Origin: Patagioenas fasciata
Taxonomy: Eukaryota; Chordata; Aves; Columbiformes; Columbidae
Reading direction: 5' to 3'
Assembly (NCBI RefSeq): GCF_037038585.1
Contig: NC_092521.1
Location: 55,292,398 to 55,356,397 of the forward strand
Length of the DNA stretch: 64,000 nt
In this document: one piece after another, positions 1 through 11,700 of the stretch
Layout of the letters: the number at the start of each line of letters is the position of its first letter
Position numbering within the stretch: the stretch's first letter is position 1
Translations under genes and position numbers: made by a program
The notes under the pieces: generated by a model
What the model was told of the DNA's origin: nothing
Database searches by the model: none
Seen by the model: the letters and a program-made list of their open reading frames with translations, nothing else

Positions 1-821
1 AGTATTTGTAGCATTCTCAAGTTGTACCTCAGCTTCTGTTTTTCAGATATAATAAAAAAAACCCCACATTTTTAATTCTTTCCCCATCGAACAGTGTCAG
101 TGGAAAAATGGAGTGCTGTCACCAACTTGGGGCTATAGCACATCGCTTACAAAGAATGAGAAAACTTGCCTTAATTTACATTAGCATTCTTCTGCGATAG
201 GAGATTGCCCTGGGAATTACTCAGAAACCAGTAAAGTAAATTTGACCCTCTTGACAAATATACATTTATACTGCAAAAAATCTTTCTCAAGCACTTTAGG
301 ACCAGTGTATCTGTTTCAAGGTTTATCAAGCAGCAGGCCAGTAAGCTTTATACAAACAACTCCCAGTTCTTTTTCAGCAGCAATAATGCTGCTTTTCACA
401 GTACTTGGCAGTGAAGCTGCAAGTAGGATCTTGCAGAGGTTTACTCCTCTCTAATGTTTTCCAGTGGATTTTCTCTTCAGGAGAGAATGACTGGACCATA
501 TAAATGCCACAAACAAGAGATGTTAAAACATGAAGCAACACTACAATAAAATGAAGTAACAGGCAGCTGCAGATTCTCCTGGCATTAATGCTGAAACCAG
601 TGGGCTAAGAAGGGCATAACTCACTTTTGGCAAGTGAAATGAAGTAGAATAACTCTACTGAAGTTAAAAAAAAAATGCAGTATTTTAAGACCTATATGAC
701 TGAAATCAGAATCAGGCCCTCAGCCTCCACCAGATCATTCTAGTACTTCTCCAGTTTCCATGTCTTGGGAGTCTCATGAGCCCTTCCCAGGGCAGCCCTT
801 TTCTAACCTTTGTGGTGATTA
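1..821. other. Intergenic DNA upstream of RAB31, no gene seen
   Basis: AT-rich unique sequence. No exon-like frame with splice signals, no recognised repeat and no RNA gene is visible. Confidence 0.6.
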
Positions 822-1194
822 ATCATAGAGTCAATCACAAAATCACAGAATGGTTTAGGTTGAAAGGGACCTGAAAGATCATCTAGGCCAATCCTTCTGC
901 CTTGGGCAGGGACACCTTCCCCTAGACCAGGTTGCTCAAAGCCCCATCCAGCCTGGCCTTGAACACTCCCAGGGATGGGGCATCGACACCTTCTCTGGAT
1001 AACCTGTTTCAGTTCTCACCACCCTCACAGTAAATAATTTCTTCCTAATATCTAATCTAAACCTACCCTCTTTCAGTTCAAGACCATTACCCCTCATCCT
1101 ATCACTATACTCCATGGTGAAGAGACCCTCCCCATCTTCCCTGTAGGCCCCCTTTAAGTACTGGAGGCTGCCGTAAGGTCTCCAAGGAGTCTTC
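822..1194 (-). mobile_element. CR1 LINE 3' fragment
   Basis: Read on the + strand it begins with degenerate copies of the CR1 terminal octamer, then GGTTTAGGTTGAAAGGGACC and GATCATCTAGGCCAATCC. It continues through GCCTGGCCTTGAACACTCCCAGG and CCATTACCCCTCATCC to AAGGTCTCCAAGGAG. That order is the reverse complement of a CR1 3' end, so the element lies on the minus strand and is 5'-truncated at about 1194. Confidence 0.9.
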
Positions 1195-2940
1195 TAAGTA
1201 AACAAATGAACAAAAAATAGCATCTTCCAGACTTTTAGCCATTTCGTAACCACCGGATTTTTCACGGGATCTAGGGTCTGAGCTGGAAGCTGCTCCTCCT
1301 GCTCAAAGAACTGCTTGCTTAGCAGCAGCTGCTTTCCTTTTAAGAGATTTTGGCAGTTCTTTGGGCAGGCACTGGTGAAATTTGTGTGGTGGGAGTCATT
1401 GCTGTATTGCACATTTGTGTCATCCGTGGGATGCAGAGGCACTTCTCCACGGGCAGTGTGGAGTTAACTCGCCTCCTGCTCTGTGCCTTGGGAATAAGAG
1501 CTGGGATGGTAGCCCATAGTAGGAGGGCCTGGCTTGAATTTGCCAGTGAAGACGAGGGATAACATTTTTGTGTGAGGAAGATGCTTGCCAAGAAATTGAG
1601 AAGGAAAGCAGCAGTGGGAGAAAGGAAGTAAGTCACCAGGTGCTTGGGACAGACAACAGCCATTTCGGGAACTGGGCACACATCAGGATCTCGGAGGGAT
1701 CTTTCTCTGCATAGGTCACTCATCGGAGAGAAAAAGCAGGAGGAGGAAGGCAGATGCCTTCGTAAGCCTGGGAATATTGCCAGCACCTCTCAAGCACCCA
1801 GTTTCCTACAAATACAGGCTAGATAAATTCTACTGCATCACTTCTAAAGAGGAATCAACTGATGCTGTAGATAAACTTTTACATGTAGGACTAGTTTCCT
1901 ACCAGCACAAGTCACAGAGGGGCAGAAACATGTGGGTAGGGGCAAAGAGGAGAGCAGCAGCAGCCCCAGCTACCATTGTCCCAGCCTTTTGGAGGACCAC
2001 ATGCTGGGACTGAGGGCTGTTAGGTACCCAGCCCCAGGTCCCACAGCAAGCCAATGCTGCGAGCAGGAGAATAACCCACTCTTCCCAAATCCTGGTCTTG
2101 TGCCTCTAAGCAGTAGGCTGCCTTCCTTCCTTGCTTTGATGGGTCTATTCCAATGAAATAGTGGTGTTACACTGAAAAAAATGAGGGTGAGTGATGGGAT
2201 AGTCCTGCTTTAGCTGTCTAAGAAAAAAAAATAGTGAAGGATGAATCAATCCTACTCTCCCAAGGCAACTAGTACTATCTGGAATTTCCAGATCGAGACA
2301 GGCCCAAACAAACTTTCCAATTATCACACTCAGAACTACCTTAAGCCAGATCTTATCTTGCTGGCTTAAGCCCAGCTCTGAGGATCGAATTTTCTCACAC
2401 TAAAGAGTAACTAATTTGAAATCAGTGCATTTGCGTTGTTATAGAGTAAGAACAGACTGAAGGATGGTGTGGTTCCTCCAGTTTCTGCAAACAGGAGGAA
2501 ATTATTTCTACAGAGAAAATGGCTTACTTGAAATGCTAAGGGAAAGCTGTTGAAAAACAAAGCCACTTGGCTTTTTATTTCCCAAAAGCAAAATACAGTT
2601 GGTTAGAAAGAAATGCGGCAAATCATTGCTTCAAAACTTATAATTATTCATTGAATAAGATGCTATAAAAAGCAAAAAAGGAAAACCTTTAGGATACAAA
2701 GACTTGTTTTCCTTTGCTGTTAACCAGCCATTTGAAAACACTGCAACATGACCAATTCCTCAAAAATGTCTTCCTGACCACAGCGTCTTGCATGCAGACA
2801 AACACATGGATTATGCCAGTTCCTGGAAGAAAGAACGTCATTAGCTTTTTATTTTTTTTTTTAAATGGTGGCGCACATGTCTGTTTGTATTGTTATTTTT
2901 CTCTTTTCTTATCTCCCTAATTTTGGGGGATATTTTTTCC

Positions 2941-2960
2941 TTTTGTTTGTTTGTTTGTTT
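2941..2960 (+). repeat. TTTG simple repeat upstream of RAB31
   Basis: Five tandem TTTG units. Confidence 0.8.
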
Positions 2961-4664
2961 CTGTACTCTTTGTTTAAATAAATATATCTTTTTTTCCCCT
3001 CTGGTTATTCTTTACTTGTTTGACTCTTCAGACATTTTGCCTGTGCAAGTAAAATTGCCCTTCCTTAACACTCTCTTTCCTGCTGGTTCAGCCTGAACGG
3101 CTTCCACTGAGTCACCTTCGTGCTACTGTTTTATACAAATTGCTTGCTGTATGTAGCTAATTAGTTATTCGTTATCTTCAGAAGTAAGCTTTTGAGGTCT
3201 AGGCTTTAACCTTTTTTTTTTCAGTGAGGGCTTCTGTTTCACCACTGTGTATTTGAGAGGTTGTTTTCTCAGATAAGGAAAAAGATGGGAATCTGACTTG
3301 CTTTCCTGGGCAGATTTCTCAGGCATGGTTTTGTATTACAGTGGTACTGAGTCAAGGTAGTAATTACGCAGGTACTTACATGCCTTTGAAGTCAGTGGGA
3401 TATATTACTGTCTCAAAAATGGACTGGCTTAAGCAAGTACTCTCCCAAACGGAACTTTATTGTGCTCCAGTGCAAGCCTGCATTGAGAGGTTTTGGAAAG
3501 TTAAGGTACCTTGGTTAAAGCTGCAGTTAATGTATATACAGTAAAGTGCATTAAGCTGCTCTATGGATGCTCTCATTACATCATCATAGTTCCATCTGAG
3601 CACATTTAAAGACAAGCCCTCAAGCTGTGCTTGTGATGCTGAACAGCTTTGAATGCAGTGTGCCACGTATCAATCTCTTTCTGTAATCTGCAATCTATTG
3701 TAGATTATATTAGAATAAAATGTAATTCAAGTGTTTCTTGCTGAAATTGATTCAGGTGGTATAATGTTTCACATGTACAATAAGCAAAAATTTCCAAACT
3801 TCAAGGATTACAAAATCTCAACCAAAGAAAAGGGACAGATAACCAATGGGATAAATGAATTACACAGAAATGTTTAAAGATGTGACAAAAAAGAAAAAAG
3901 AAGAAGAAGTTATGGAAAGGTGATCCTGAACCATAACACTGCCTGTGAATCTCAGTCCCTCAAGAGTGGAAAAGTCTGAATCAAAGGTAGAGAAGCAACA
4001 TTTAGTTCAGATTTGAAAGAAAGGATGGAGTGAGATGGTGTAAAATCTTAGAAAGTTGTATCTCCTGCCGATTTGTAAAAGTAATTACTGGCTGAAACGT
4101 CGGGTGTGGTGCTACTAGTGCAAACTGTAATTGTTCTGTTTGTGACTGCATTCCATTTGCTTAGTGAAATACTTCATTGTATAATGCATTTTTGTGGAAA
4201 GACAATGAGCAGACAGAATCCCAGCAATATTCTGTGTTGGTTGCCTGAAAACCTGCTGTGCTTTGTTACTATTTGCAAAATTCTCCTTTAAAAAAAAAAA
4301 AGCTTCATTAAACCAGAAGCATCTCTCTGATGAGCATCTCCTTTGATGTCGCTCTTTTGATAGTTTCTTTCCTGACAGGCTGTTATACTCCACTAGAAAT
4401 ATTTTGTGTTTTCCTCCTTGGGGATAACAACTGCTTTGTTCCAAGCATTTCCTTGGCCCAGGATTTGGGAGCTCTGAGTGCAAACATCCCCTTCCAGCCT
4501 ATTGGTGCCAGTGTTGGATCCAACGTGGAACTAATTAGTGACATAATGAACACCACAGCAGTTTATCACCAGGAAGCTCCTAATGATGTGGCAGTAATCT
4601 CACAATGACTAATAAAGATTTTCTTAATTTCCCTTTAGCAATTCTACCTGATAAATCAGTGACC

Positions 4665-4681
4665 AAAAAAAAAAAAAAAAA
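4665..4681 (+). repeat. A17 homopolymer
   Basis: Run of 17 A followed by GAAAATAAAAG; no retrocopy body is recognisable upstream of it. Confidence 0.85.
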
Positions 4682-5018
4682 GAAAATAAAAGAGTAAGTA
4701 GAACAGAGGCTATGACTAAAAATACTCAACAGACAATGTTTTTCTGCTTTTCTGGAGTTATAGCATGCACCTTTTCTCCATAAATCCTAGGACTCTGGCT
4801 ACCGAAAGCAGAGTGGTTATGAACCTCCCTCATTGATTTTGGTAGATGGTTCCCAACATCAGCTGCAATGTAGTATTTAGCATAACTTTTGGATGTGTGG
4901 GGTGCAGCCCTACTATCAACCTGACTACTTTAATCAAACACAGGTATTTATAACCAGGATTGTGTAAAAGCAGAGTTTCTCTTTTAAATGCTTTCTGCAT
5001 GTAGTAAGTAAACCAAAC

Positions 5019-5264
5019 TGGGTACAAACTGGAACATATGAGGTTCCACTTAAATATGAGAAGAAACTTCTTCAGAGTGAACGTGACAGACACTGGAACA
5101 GGCTGCCCAGGGAGGTTGTGGAGTCTCCTTCTCTGAAGACATTCAAAACCCACCTGGACACATTCCTGTGTAACCTCATCTAGGTGTTCCTGCTCCGGCA
5201 GGGGGATTGGACTGCATGATCTTTCGAGGTCCCTTCCAGCCCCTAACATCCTGTGATTCTGTGA
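5019..5264 (+). mobile_element. CR1 LINE 3' fragment (subfamily A), close to the promoter
   Basis: Sense-strand CR1 3' end. From GGTACAAACTGGAACA it runs through AACAGGCTGCCCAGGGAGG, CATTCAAAACCCACCTGGAC and GGGGGATTGGACTGCATGAT, ending in the octamer CTGTGATTCTGTGA. It is 5'-truncated at about 5019. It belongs to the same subfamily as the copies at 8921, 10331, 15412, 34203 and 50435. It ends about 180 bp before the CpG island. Confidence 0.92.
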
Positions 5265-5610
5265 AAAAAAAAGAAAGGTAGATGAATGCAGATCGTTCGC
5301 GACTGAAGCAGTCCAAATCCTGTAGCTAGACCAGCACATGGTGTGTAGGACTAAGCATATGTGCAACTACATGCAGGATGCAGCCTCTCAGCGATTATTT
5401 TTCCCACAACAGCAAATATTTACACAATATCTCCCCCGCTCACAAGCCCACTCCGGGGCGCAGCGTTTGCAGCACCGAGCAGATTCCCCCCTCCCGCCAA
5501 GCAACGACCCCCGCCGGCCCCAAGGTCCCTCGCAGACGAGATCCGCGGCGCTAGGGAGCCGGGGGGCTGCGGGAGGGGGAGGCACCGCCGCGGCGAGGCG
5601 GGGCCGGGTG

Positions 5611-5618
5611 CATGTGAC
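5611..5618 (+). promoter_or_regulatory. E-box / M-box-like site CATGTGAC in the promoter
   Basis: CATGTGAC (reverse GTCACATG) matches the core preferred by the MITF/TFE and USF families. It lies about 100 bp upstream of the RAB31 start codon inside the CpG island. Function is inferred from the motif only; eight bases are weak evidence alone. Confidence 0.3.
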
Positions 5619-5691
5619 CGGCGGCGGGGGCGGCCCCGGGGGGGCTGTGCCGCGGCGGGCAGGGCGGAGCGGAGCGGCGGCGCGCCGGGGC

Positions 5692-5721
5692 ATGCGGAGC
5701 GGCCGGGCCCCGGGCAGATGA
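5692..5721 (+). other. Upstream ORF (9 codons) whose stop overlaps the RAB31 start
   Basis: An ATG at 5692 with G at -3 opens a frame MRSGRAPGR and stops at TGA 5719-5721. That TGA overlaps the ATGATG of RAB31 (ATG 5718-5720, ATG 5721-5723). If transcription begins upstream of 5692, which is likely, ribosomes using this ATG would terminate exactly on the main start. This favours either repression or short-range reinitiation. The sequence is certain; a regulatory role is inference. Confidence 0.55.
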
Positions 5722-5756
5722 TGGCGATACGCGAGCTGAAAGTGTGTCTGCTTGGA
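5718..5756 (+). CDS. RAB31: RAB31 coding exon 1
   Basis: Encodes [13 protein letters not shown] and ends with a whole glycine codon before the donor GTGAGT at 5757 (phase 0). That glycine is the first residue of the P-loop; the rest of the P-loop is 28.8 kb away in exon 2. Two adjacent ATGs could start translation. The first (5718) has C at -3 and A at +4, a weak context. The second (5721) has A at -3 and G at +4, a strong context, so many ribosomes probably start at the second, giving MAIRELKV. The 5' end of the exon (transcription start) cannot be placed from sequence alone. Confidence 0.96.
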
Positions 5757-8700
5757 GTGAGTAGAGGAGAGCAAAAGGGGTTGCTTCCCTCTTTTCTTTC
5801 CCACCCTACTGGTGGGGGCTGAGGGAGGTGGGGTGCTCGGTAAAAAGGGGAACACTTCCAGCCTCTCTGTCCTTCCTCCCGAGGGCGCCGCGTCTCCCTG
5901 TCCCGGGTCGGGGGGGATCGGCCGCGGTGAATTCCTCCACGCCGAGACTTGGCAGTCGCGCACCGGACCCTGGGGGGGAGGGAGAAAGCTTTAGTGGTTT
6001 TTGTTGTTGTTTTGGTTTTGCCTTATTTTTGAACTTTTTAAAAGTGAGAGGGCGTAAAGAGGTGAGAGTGAGGGTCTCTGTTTGGGGGGCTTCACCGCTG
6101 GAGAGCCGGCGCTTCCCGGCCGCGGGGGCGGTGGTGACCCGGCGGCGTGTCTCCCTGCGGGACCGGAGCCCCGAAAGACGTCCGGGAGGCTTTTGCAGCC
6201 CCTCATCCCCGCCGCAGGCTGGAATGTCTTGTCACTCGCAGCTTTGGCTTCACCGAGCCCCTCTAACAATGGTGGGAAGCGAAACAGAGGGACGCGGCAG
6301 CGCGCTGAGACCTTATTTCGGGTGGCTCTTCCTCCCGGGCGCTTCGGCCCCCTGCCACCGATGTGCCGTGTCGGTGATCTGTTTAATTACTTGCCTGGGT
6401 TTACTCAAATCTTTGGCTCGGCTCCTTACAGGAATGTCGTTTCTGCCACTTTTTTTTTTCTTCTTTTGGTTTTTGGCGAACCCGTGTGTGCGTTTCCCAT
6501 CTGGAGCAGCAATGTGCTTAGCTTTGCAGTTCGGCTGCGCCTGCCCCCTCTGTGCCCTGCGCGCAGGGAGCTTCGCAGCAAAATGTGCTCGCAGAGTTGT
6601 TACAGATATTTCTGGGAGAACAGAGCCACCTCTTCTGACGGTTACTAGGAGAGCATCACTATTGAATTGTTGTGGGGTTGGTTTTGTTTTGTTTCGTTTT
6701 TAGAATCAAACATCTAGGTCCATGTGTCCATAAACATTCAGGAAAGCTGTATGAAGGAAGGCATTTTAGAGTGAATTCTCTCTTATGCAGTACAAGTGAG
6801 TTGAACATCAAACAAACAAACAAACACTGACAACACAAACTCCAAACAAACAAATACAAACATTTCAGGTCTCTCTGATTTGTGTTGACACCCCAGCAGG
6901 AGTGAGTACCTTGCAGTGCAGTAAATGCCAGGATGTGGTGCCAGGGCACTGAACAGTTGACGCCAAAGTATTTGTCGGTGACCATTCTTCCTTTCTCAGT
7001 TAGAATTCCTGTCTTGAACTTTTTAAATGGCATAGAGACAAAATAAATTTGGTTTATACAGACGTGAGGAGTCTGTGGTAAAATATGTGGATGTGTCTTT
7101 ATTTTTTCTTCCCTAGTGGAAAATCCTGTAATTTTATAGACATGAGTCTCTTGTGACATGACATTCCTCTTGCCCATTATTTATTGCTGTTTTGTAACAT
7201 TAAAATGTACTGGAGGTTTTGCAAGGCAATTGTTTACTTCTTTTGAGACAGGAAAAAATAAAACCTATAAAGCAGCTCTGTGTTACTAAGAGTATGCAAT
7301 TACTCTGTAGATTCACTAAAATGGTAGGATGACAGCGGGAACACTTTGGAATATGTAAGTGTCTATAGTTATAGTTGCTTAGTAGTTAGTGAGTGTTCCT
7401 TCCCGAGTTTTAACAGGCTGTAATACTAGAAAACCATCTACTTCTGCTTGTAGACATCTTGTTTACCATGGAGGCTACTGCCCTCTTTTCCTAAAAGTGA
7501 GGAGACTGCTTTGTATGACACACCCTCGGGAAGCTCAGACAGACTTCCAGAACAGACAGACTGTACTTGTCCATGTGAGCAAGTGCAAACATAAATCTTA
7601 ATAACACAAACCCATATTTTCAGGTCTGCCAAAAGGAATCTTAACAGTTGTCTTATCAGTAGGTCCTGGACCTGGTATGTTGATCTGTACTGTATCTGGT
7701 AGATTCTCTGACAGTCCTTAGTCAAGTCTGGCATGTCCAAGTCCCAAGCTGAGTTCCTGTCGTTGTTAGAAATAGGGATTAAATTGGTTTGTAAACCTGT
7801 GTACCTCCCCACTTCTGAACAAAGCCCTAGACTGCACCTCTAAATCGGACAGGAGGATCACTGATGGTCTGCAGTCCTCAGCTGTGCAAAGGACCTGGTC
7901 TTGGGCTGTTTCTGCCAGCTCAAAATTCCCCAGTGAGGAAGAGAATTGCAACTGGTGCAATGTTGGCAAAACCAGCTTCTCCGCGAGCCCCAAAGCGCCA
8001 TTTGTCTATAGAGGGTATAGGTGGGAGGGTAAGGAGGGAGGGGAATAGAGAAACCAGAGCCGTGCTCCATGCTGCCAGGCCCTGTAAGCTTGCACAGTGC
8101 TCCAGGGTCACCCTTTTGCCAGGAGCCATCATGGTGAAGATAGGCAGTAAGTTATCAGCCCTTGGATGGACCCTCACGTTGCCCAGGTCATGCTGTAGCA
8201 CAGGAGGGAATCTGGCCTTCATTTTCCAACATAAATCTATCATAACTAGGATTTAGGTATCTGCATTTTGCTTCCTGCTCGTCCAGAGTGGCCTGAGGTT
8301 TTTTGAAATTCTGTGTGTGTGATGGGAGAGATTTGGAGGAGCCTGGAGTTGTGCACTAGAAGGAGATGGTTGTGAGGTTTATCGGCATTGGAGGAGATGC
8401 TACCAAGGCAACAACAGAGAGGAAATTTGAGGCAGCTCAAGCCTAGGTGTGAGTCAGTTTGGAAGGCAGGCTTTGTTGATCATGGAGCTTTGTTATTTAT
8501 GAATTTAGGAAGGCAGCGCTCTTTGAGGAGGGATGGTTCCAGCTGATGGGCTGGAGGGAACTGGATGCCTGCCTAATTATTCAGTGCCTCACAGCCTTAG
8601 GTGTAAGAGCTATGGAGGTACAATTTCAGTGGCTCTCTTGAGTATGTTGCCATGCAAGTGGCCTCAAGCCTGCTTCTAAACTACTTCACCCAGTAAATTA

Positions 8701-11700
8701 TTGCTGCTGGGAAGTGAGGTATCTGCATGTGAAATGTGTTCATCATTCTAAGTGCCAACACTTGAGCATCTGCTCCAAGTCTTGTCTTGGCACCTCACAC
8801 TCTTCCTGGTCTCTTGGTCCAGTCTGTTCTTTGTTCATAGCAGTTGACCCTGTGTTAGAGGGTACCAGCTTCTGGTACCGAGCAGGTCTTAGCTGCAGCT
8901 CAGTTTATGCGATGAAAGGAAATCACAGAATCACAGAATGTTAGGGATTGGAAGGGACCTCGAAAGATCATCTAGTCCAATGCCCCTGCTGGAGCAGGAA
9001 CACCTAGATGAGGTTACACAAGAATGTGTCCAGGCAGGTTTTGACTGTCTCTAGAGAAGGAGACTCCCCAACCCCCCTGGGCAGCCTGTTCCAGTGTTCT
9101 GTCACCCTTACTGAGAAGAAGTTTCTTCTCAAATTTAAGTGGAACCTCTTGTGTTCCAGTTTGAACCTATTACCCCTTGTCCTAGTGTTGGTTGTCACCG
9201 AGAAGAGCCTGGCTCCATCCTTGTGACACTCACCCTTTATATATTTGTAAACATTAATAAGGTCACCCCCCGGTTTCCTCCAAGCTAAAGAGACCCAGCT
9301 CCCTCAGTCTTTCCTCATAAGGGAGATGCTTCACTCCCTTAATCATCTTTGTTGCTCTGCGCTGGACTCTCTCCAGCAGTTCCCTGTCCTTCTTGAACTG
9401 AGGGGCCCAGAACTGGACACAATATTCCAGATGTGGTCTTACCAGGGCAGAGTAGAGGGGAAGAAGAACCTCTCTAATGCAGCTCACATTTGATTTGCAT
9501 GATGTTTCTGTCCTGAGTGGCCACCTCTTGAGGGGGTAAAGGAAAGAGGGACAGAGAGGGAGTGATGTGTTCCTAAGCTGTGCTTCAGTGCTGAAATGTG
9601 GCCAGGCGTGCAGCTGGGAAAAACTGCCAGGTTTCCTAATCTGGATGTGGCTGCTGGGTGCCATGTGCCTTGGCTCCTGACGTTTTCTTTATGCAGGCTG
9701 GAGCAGTGATTTACAGCTCTCTGTGAAGTCCTGGCATAATTGTGTGTGGCAACCACAGAATAGATTGCCAGTTTTAAGACTAAGTTTCTTGTCTTTGTCA
9801 CTTCCTGAGGAAACTTTGACAGCTTTCCAGAGAGGATTTGGGAGGCGGCTTGCTTAGCACCATCTCAAGTGACCTCCATTACTATTTTCCTTTTGATTTT
9901 GTTTATTACATTTTTAGGTTGTGACTATTTGCTGTAGGACCAAAGGAGTTAGGATTCAAAGAGACTCAGAGGTCATCCCTTGGCCTTAAAGCTCTGTTTA
10001 TAACTTTCCTGACAGGTTTGTCTCACCTGTTCCTAATAAACTCACAGTGAAGGTTTATCTTGTCCCCGGGGTTATATCCCAGAGCTTAACTGCTGTTAAT
10101 GTAGAAAGCTTTTTACCCAGCGCAGTGCCTGCATCTTCTTTGCCCGAGACTTCGTTTCTTCATCGTCCAGTTTGTGCTTCCATTTTCTTACTCACAAGAA
10201 GTCACTTGCTGGCATGCATTCTGCTAGCATGCAGTCTGAAAATACTGTCTGAAGCTGGTGAGTCTAACTTTGTAAAAGGAGTGACATTTCCTCTGTGGAG
10301 GAGAAGCAAGTTTCCTCAGGAATTTTTCTAAGTGTTCCTGCTCCGTCAGGGGGATTGGATTAGATGATCTTTTGAGGTCCCTTCCGATCCCTAACATTGT
10401 GATTCTGTGATTCTCTGGAAATGAATCCCAATTGCTGGATGTGTGTAATGGTTTGTTAGCTTTGACGATGTCATGCACCTCTCTGTGCAGTGTCTGCATG
10501 TGCAGGATGTGCAATTCAGCTCAGAATTGTTTAATATTTAAAGTAGTTGTCAATATGTGAGTAGTTTTCTTAAGGAGCGAATCTCTCTGGTTTTCCTACC
10601 TTCATGCCATGATAATGTGAAGATCTGGATTCTGGTGGATGGAGAACAAATTCCTGTAGCAGGGTGTATGTGTGCATGTCACACCTTTTTGTGCAAAACT
10701 TGAGTACCCACTCTTCTGTTTTAAGAAACCATTGTACTGAACACATCACTGAGAGTCTTGTAGTTTGTATTGGTGTTTATAAAATACAACCATTCTGTTT
10801 CTTTTTTGTCTCTAATATGCTTATCATTATTAATGCTCTTATGGCCTAGATGTTCCAACCCAAATAGGAGCACTGCTGTTGAAACAAAAAATGCATCCTT
10901 GATTCAGTCGTACCAGTTAAGATACTTTCCTCTCACTAGATATGTGCAAGGGTGTCTATATGTTAAGGTGATCATTGAACTGAAGACAGTAAGAAGACAC
11001 ACGCAGAAGCTATATGTGCATCAACAGCTGCAATGCTGTAGCCTAAAACAGAAAAAGAGGAACCAAAGTAGTGCAGACAGGTAGTTGCAAAAAGAAGAAT
11101 ATTTTACTCATGAAATAAATGTATGCCTTCTAAAATTTTGTCCACAAAATATCTGAGAGAAGAACAGTGACTGGCAAGCGATTTATTATTTTTTCCATGT
11201 TAATGGTTTATCATCATCTGCTTATTCATTCATGTTTTATTATATAAACAAATAGCTCTATCATGAGAGAAATTTTTCAACCATGATTTTGCATGGATGT
11301 CTGTCTTGTGGAACCATTGATATGAAATATCTATTGTCACAGCCTTTCCGTCAAAGGAGCCCTTATCCATGTCTGTCTCCTAGCCACTTATTTCTTTGCA
11401 TTGTAATGAAACATCAAATCACGTGTAAAACTGGACAATGATTTTAAGTCCATGGGGAACTGAAAGGCAGACAGCCAGACACACGGTTAGTGTGACTACA
11501 TATGCCTCATTTCCTTGGGAAATGGTATTCTCTGTATTCTTCCTTGGTGAATACTCTGAAGTTGGCACTTACGTGTGCATATTTCCATACTCCGTTGGCC
11601 TGCTTTGCTGTTCAAAACGCAGTCTACCAGGATCCCGAAAGAGACTGAGACTGTGGTCATTCTAGTTTTTTGGGGAAAAATATTGCATAAAAATCCAGTT

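Larger units (their letters stand above)
1195..5018. other. Intergenic DNA, no supported gene
   Basis: Unique AT-rich sequence with short low-complexity tracts: a TTTG run at 2941-2960 and A17 at 4665-4681. A 92-codon open frame (4330-4608) is followed by AATAAA at 4611, but it has no recognisable family and no splice context, so it is not called. Confidence 0.6.
5440..6400 (+). promoter_or_regulatory. CpG-island promoter, 5' UTR and start of intron 1 of RAB31
   Basis: Base composition changes abruptly from AT-rich flanks to dense CpG at about 5445, and fades after about 6400. There is no TATA box near the start codon. GC boxes are visible (5626-5633, 5662-5667), with an E-box CATGTGAC at 5611-5618. 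This is the usual architecture of a broadly expressed TATA-less vertebrate gene. The exact transcription start is unknown; the 5' UTR most likely lies within 5450-5717. Long open frames on both strands here reflect high GC content, not extra genes. Confidence 0.85.

Noticed and set aside
5388-5963. 191-codon minus-strand frame over RAB31 exon 1
   Set aside because: Proline/arginine/alanine-rich shadow of the CpG island with no family resemblance or splice context.
5828-6703. 291-codon + strand open frame at the start of intron 1
   Set aside because: It lies in the CpG island, begins after the exon 1 donor and has low-complexity composition. GC-rich DNA has few stops, so length alone is no evidence.
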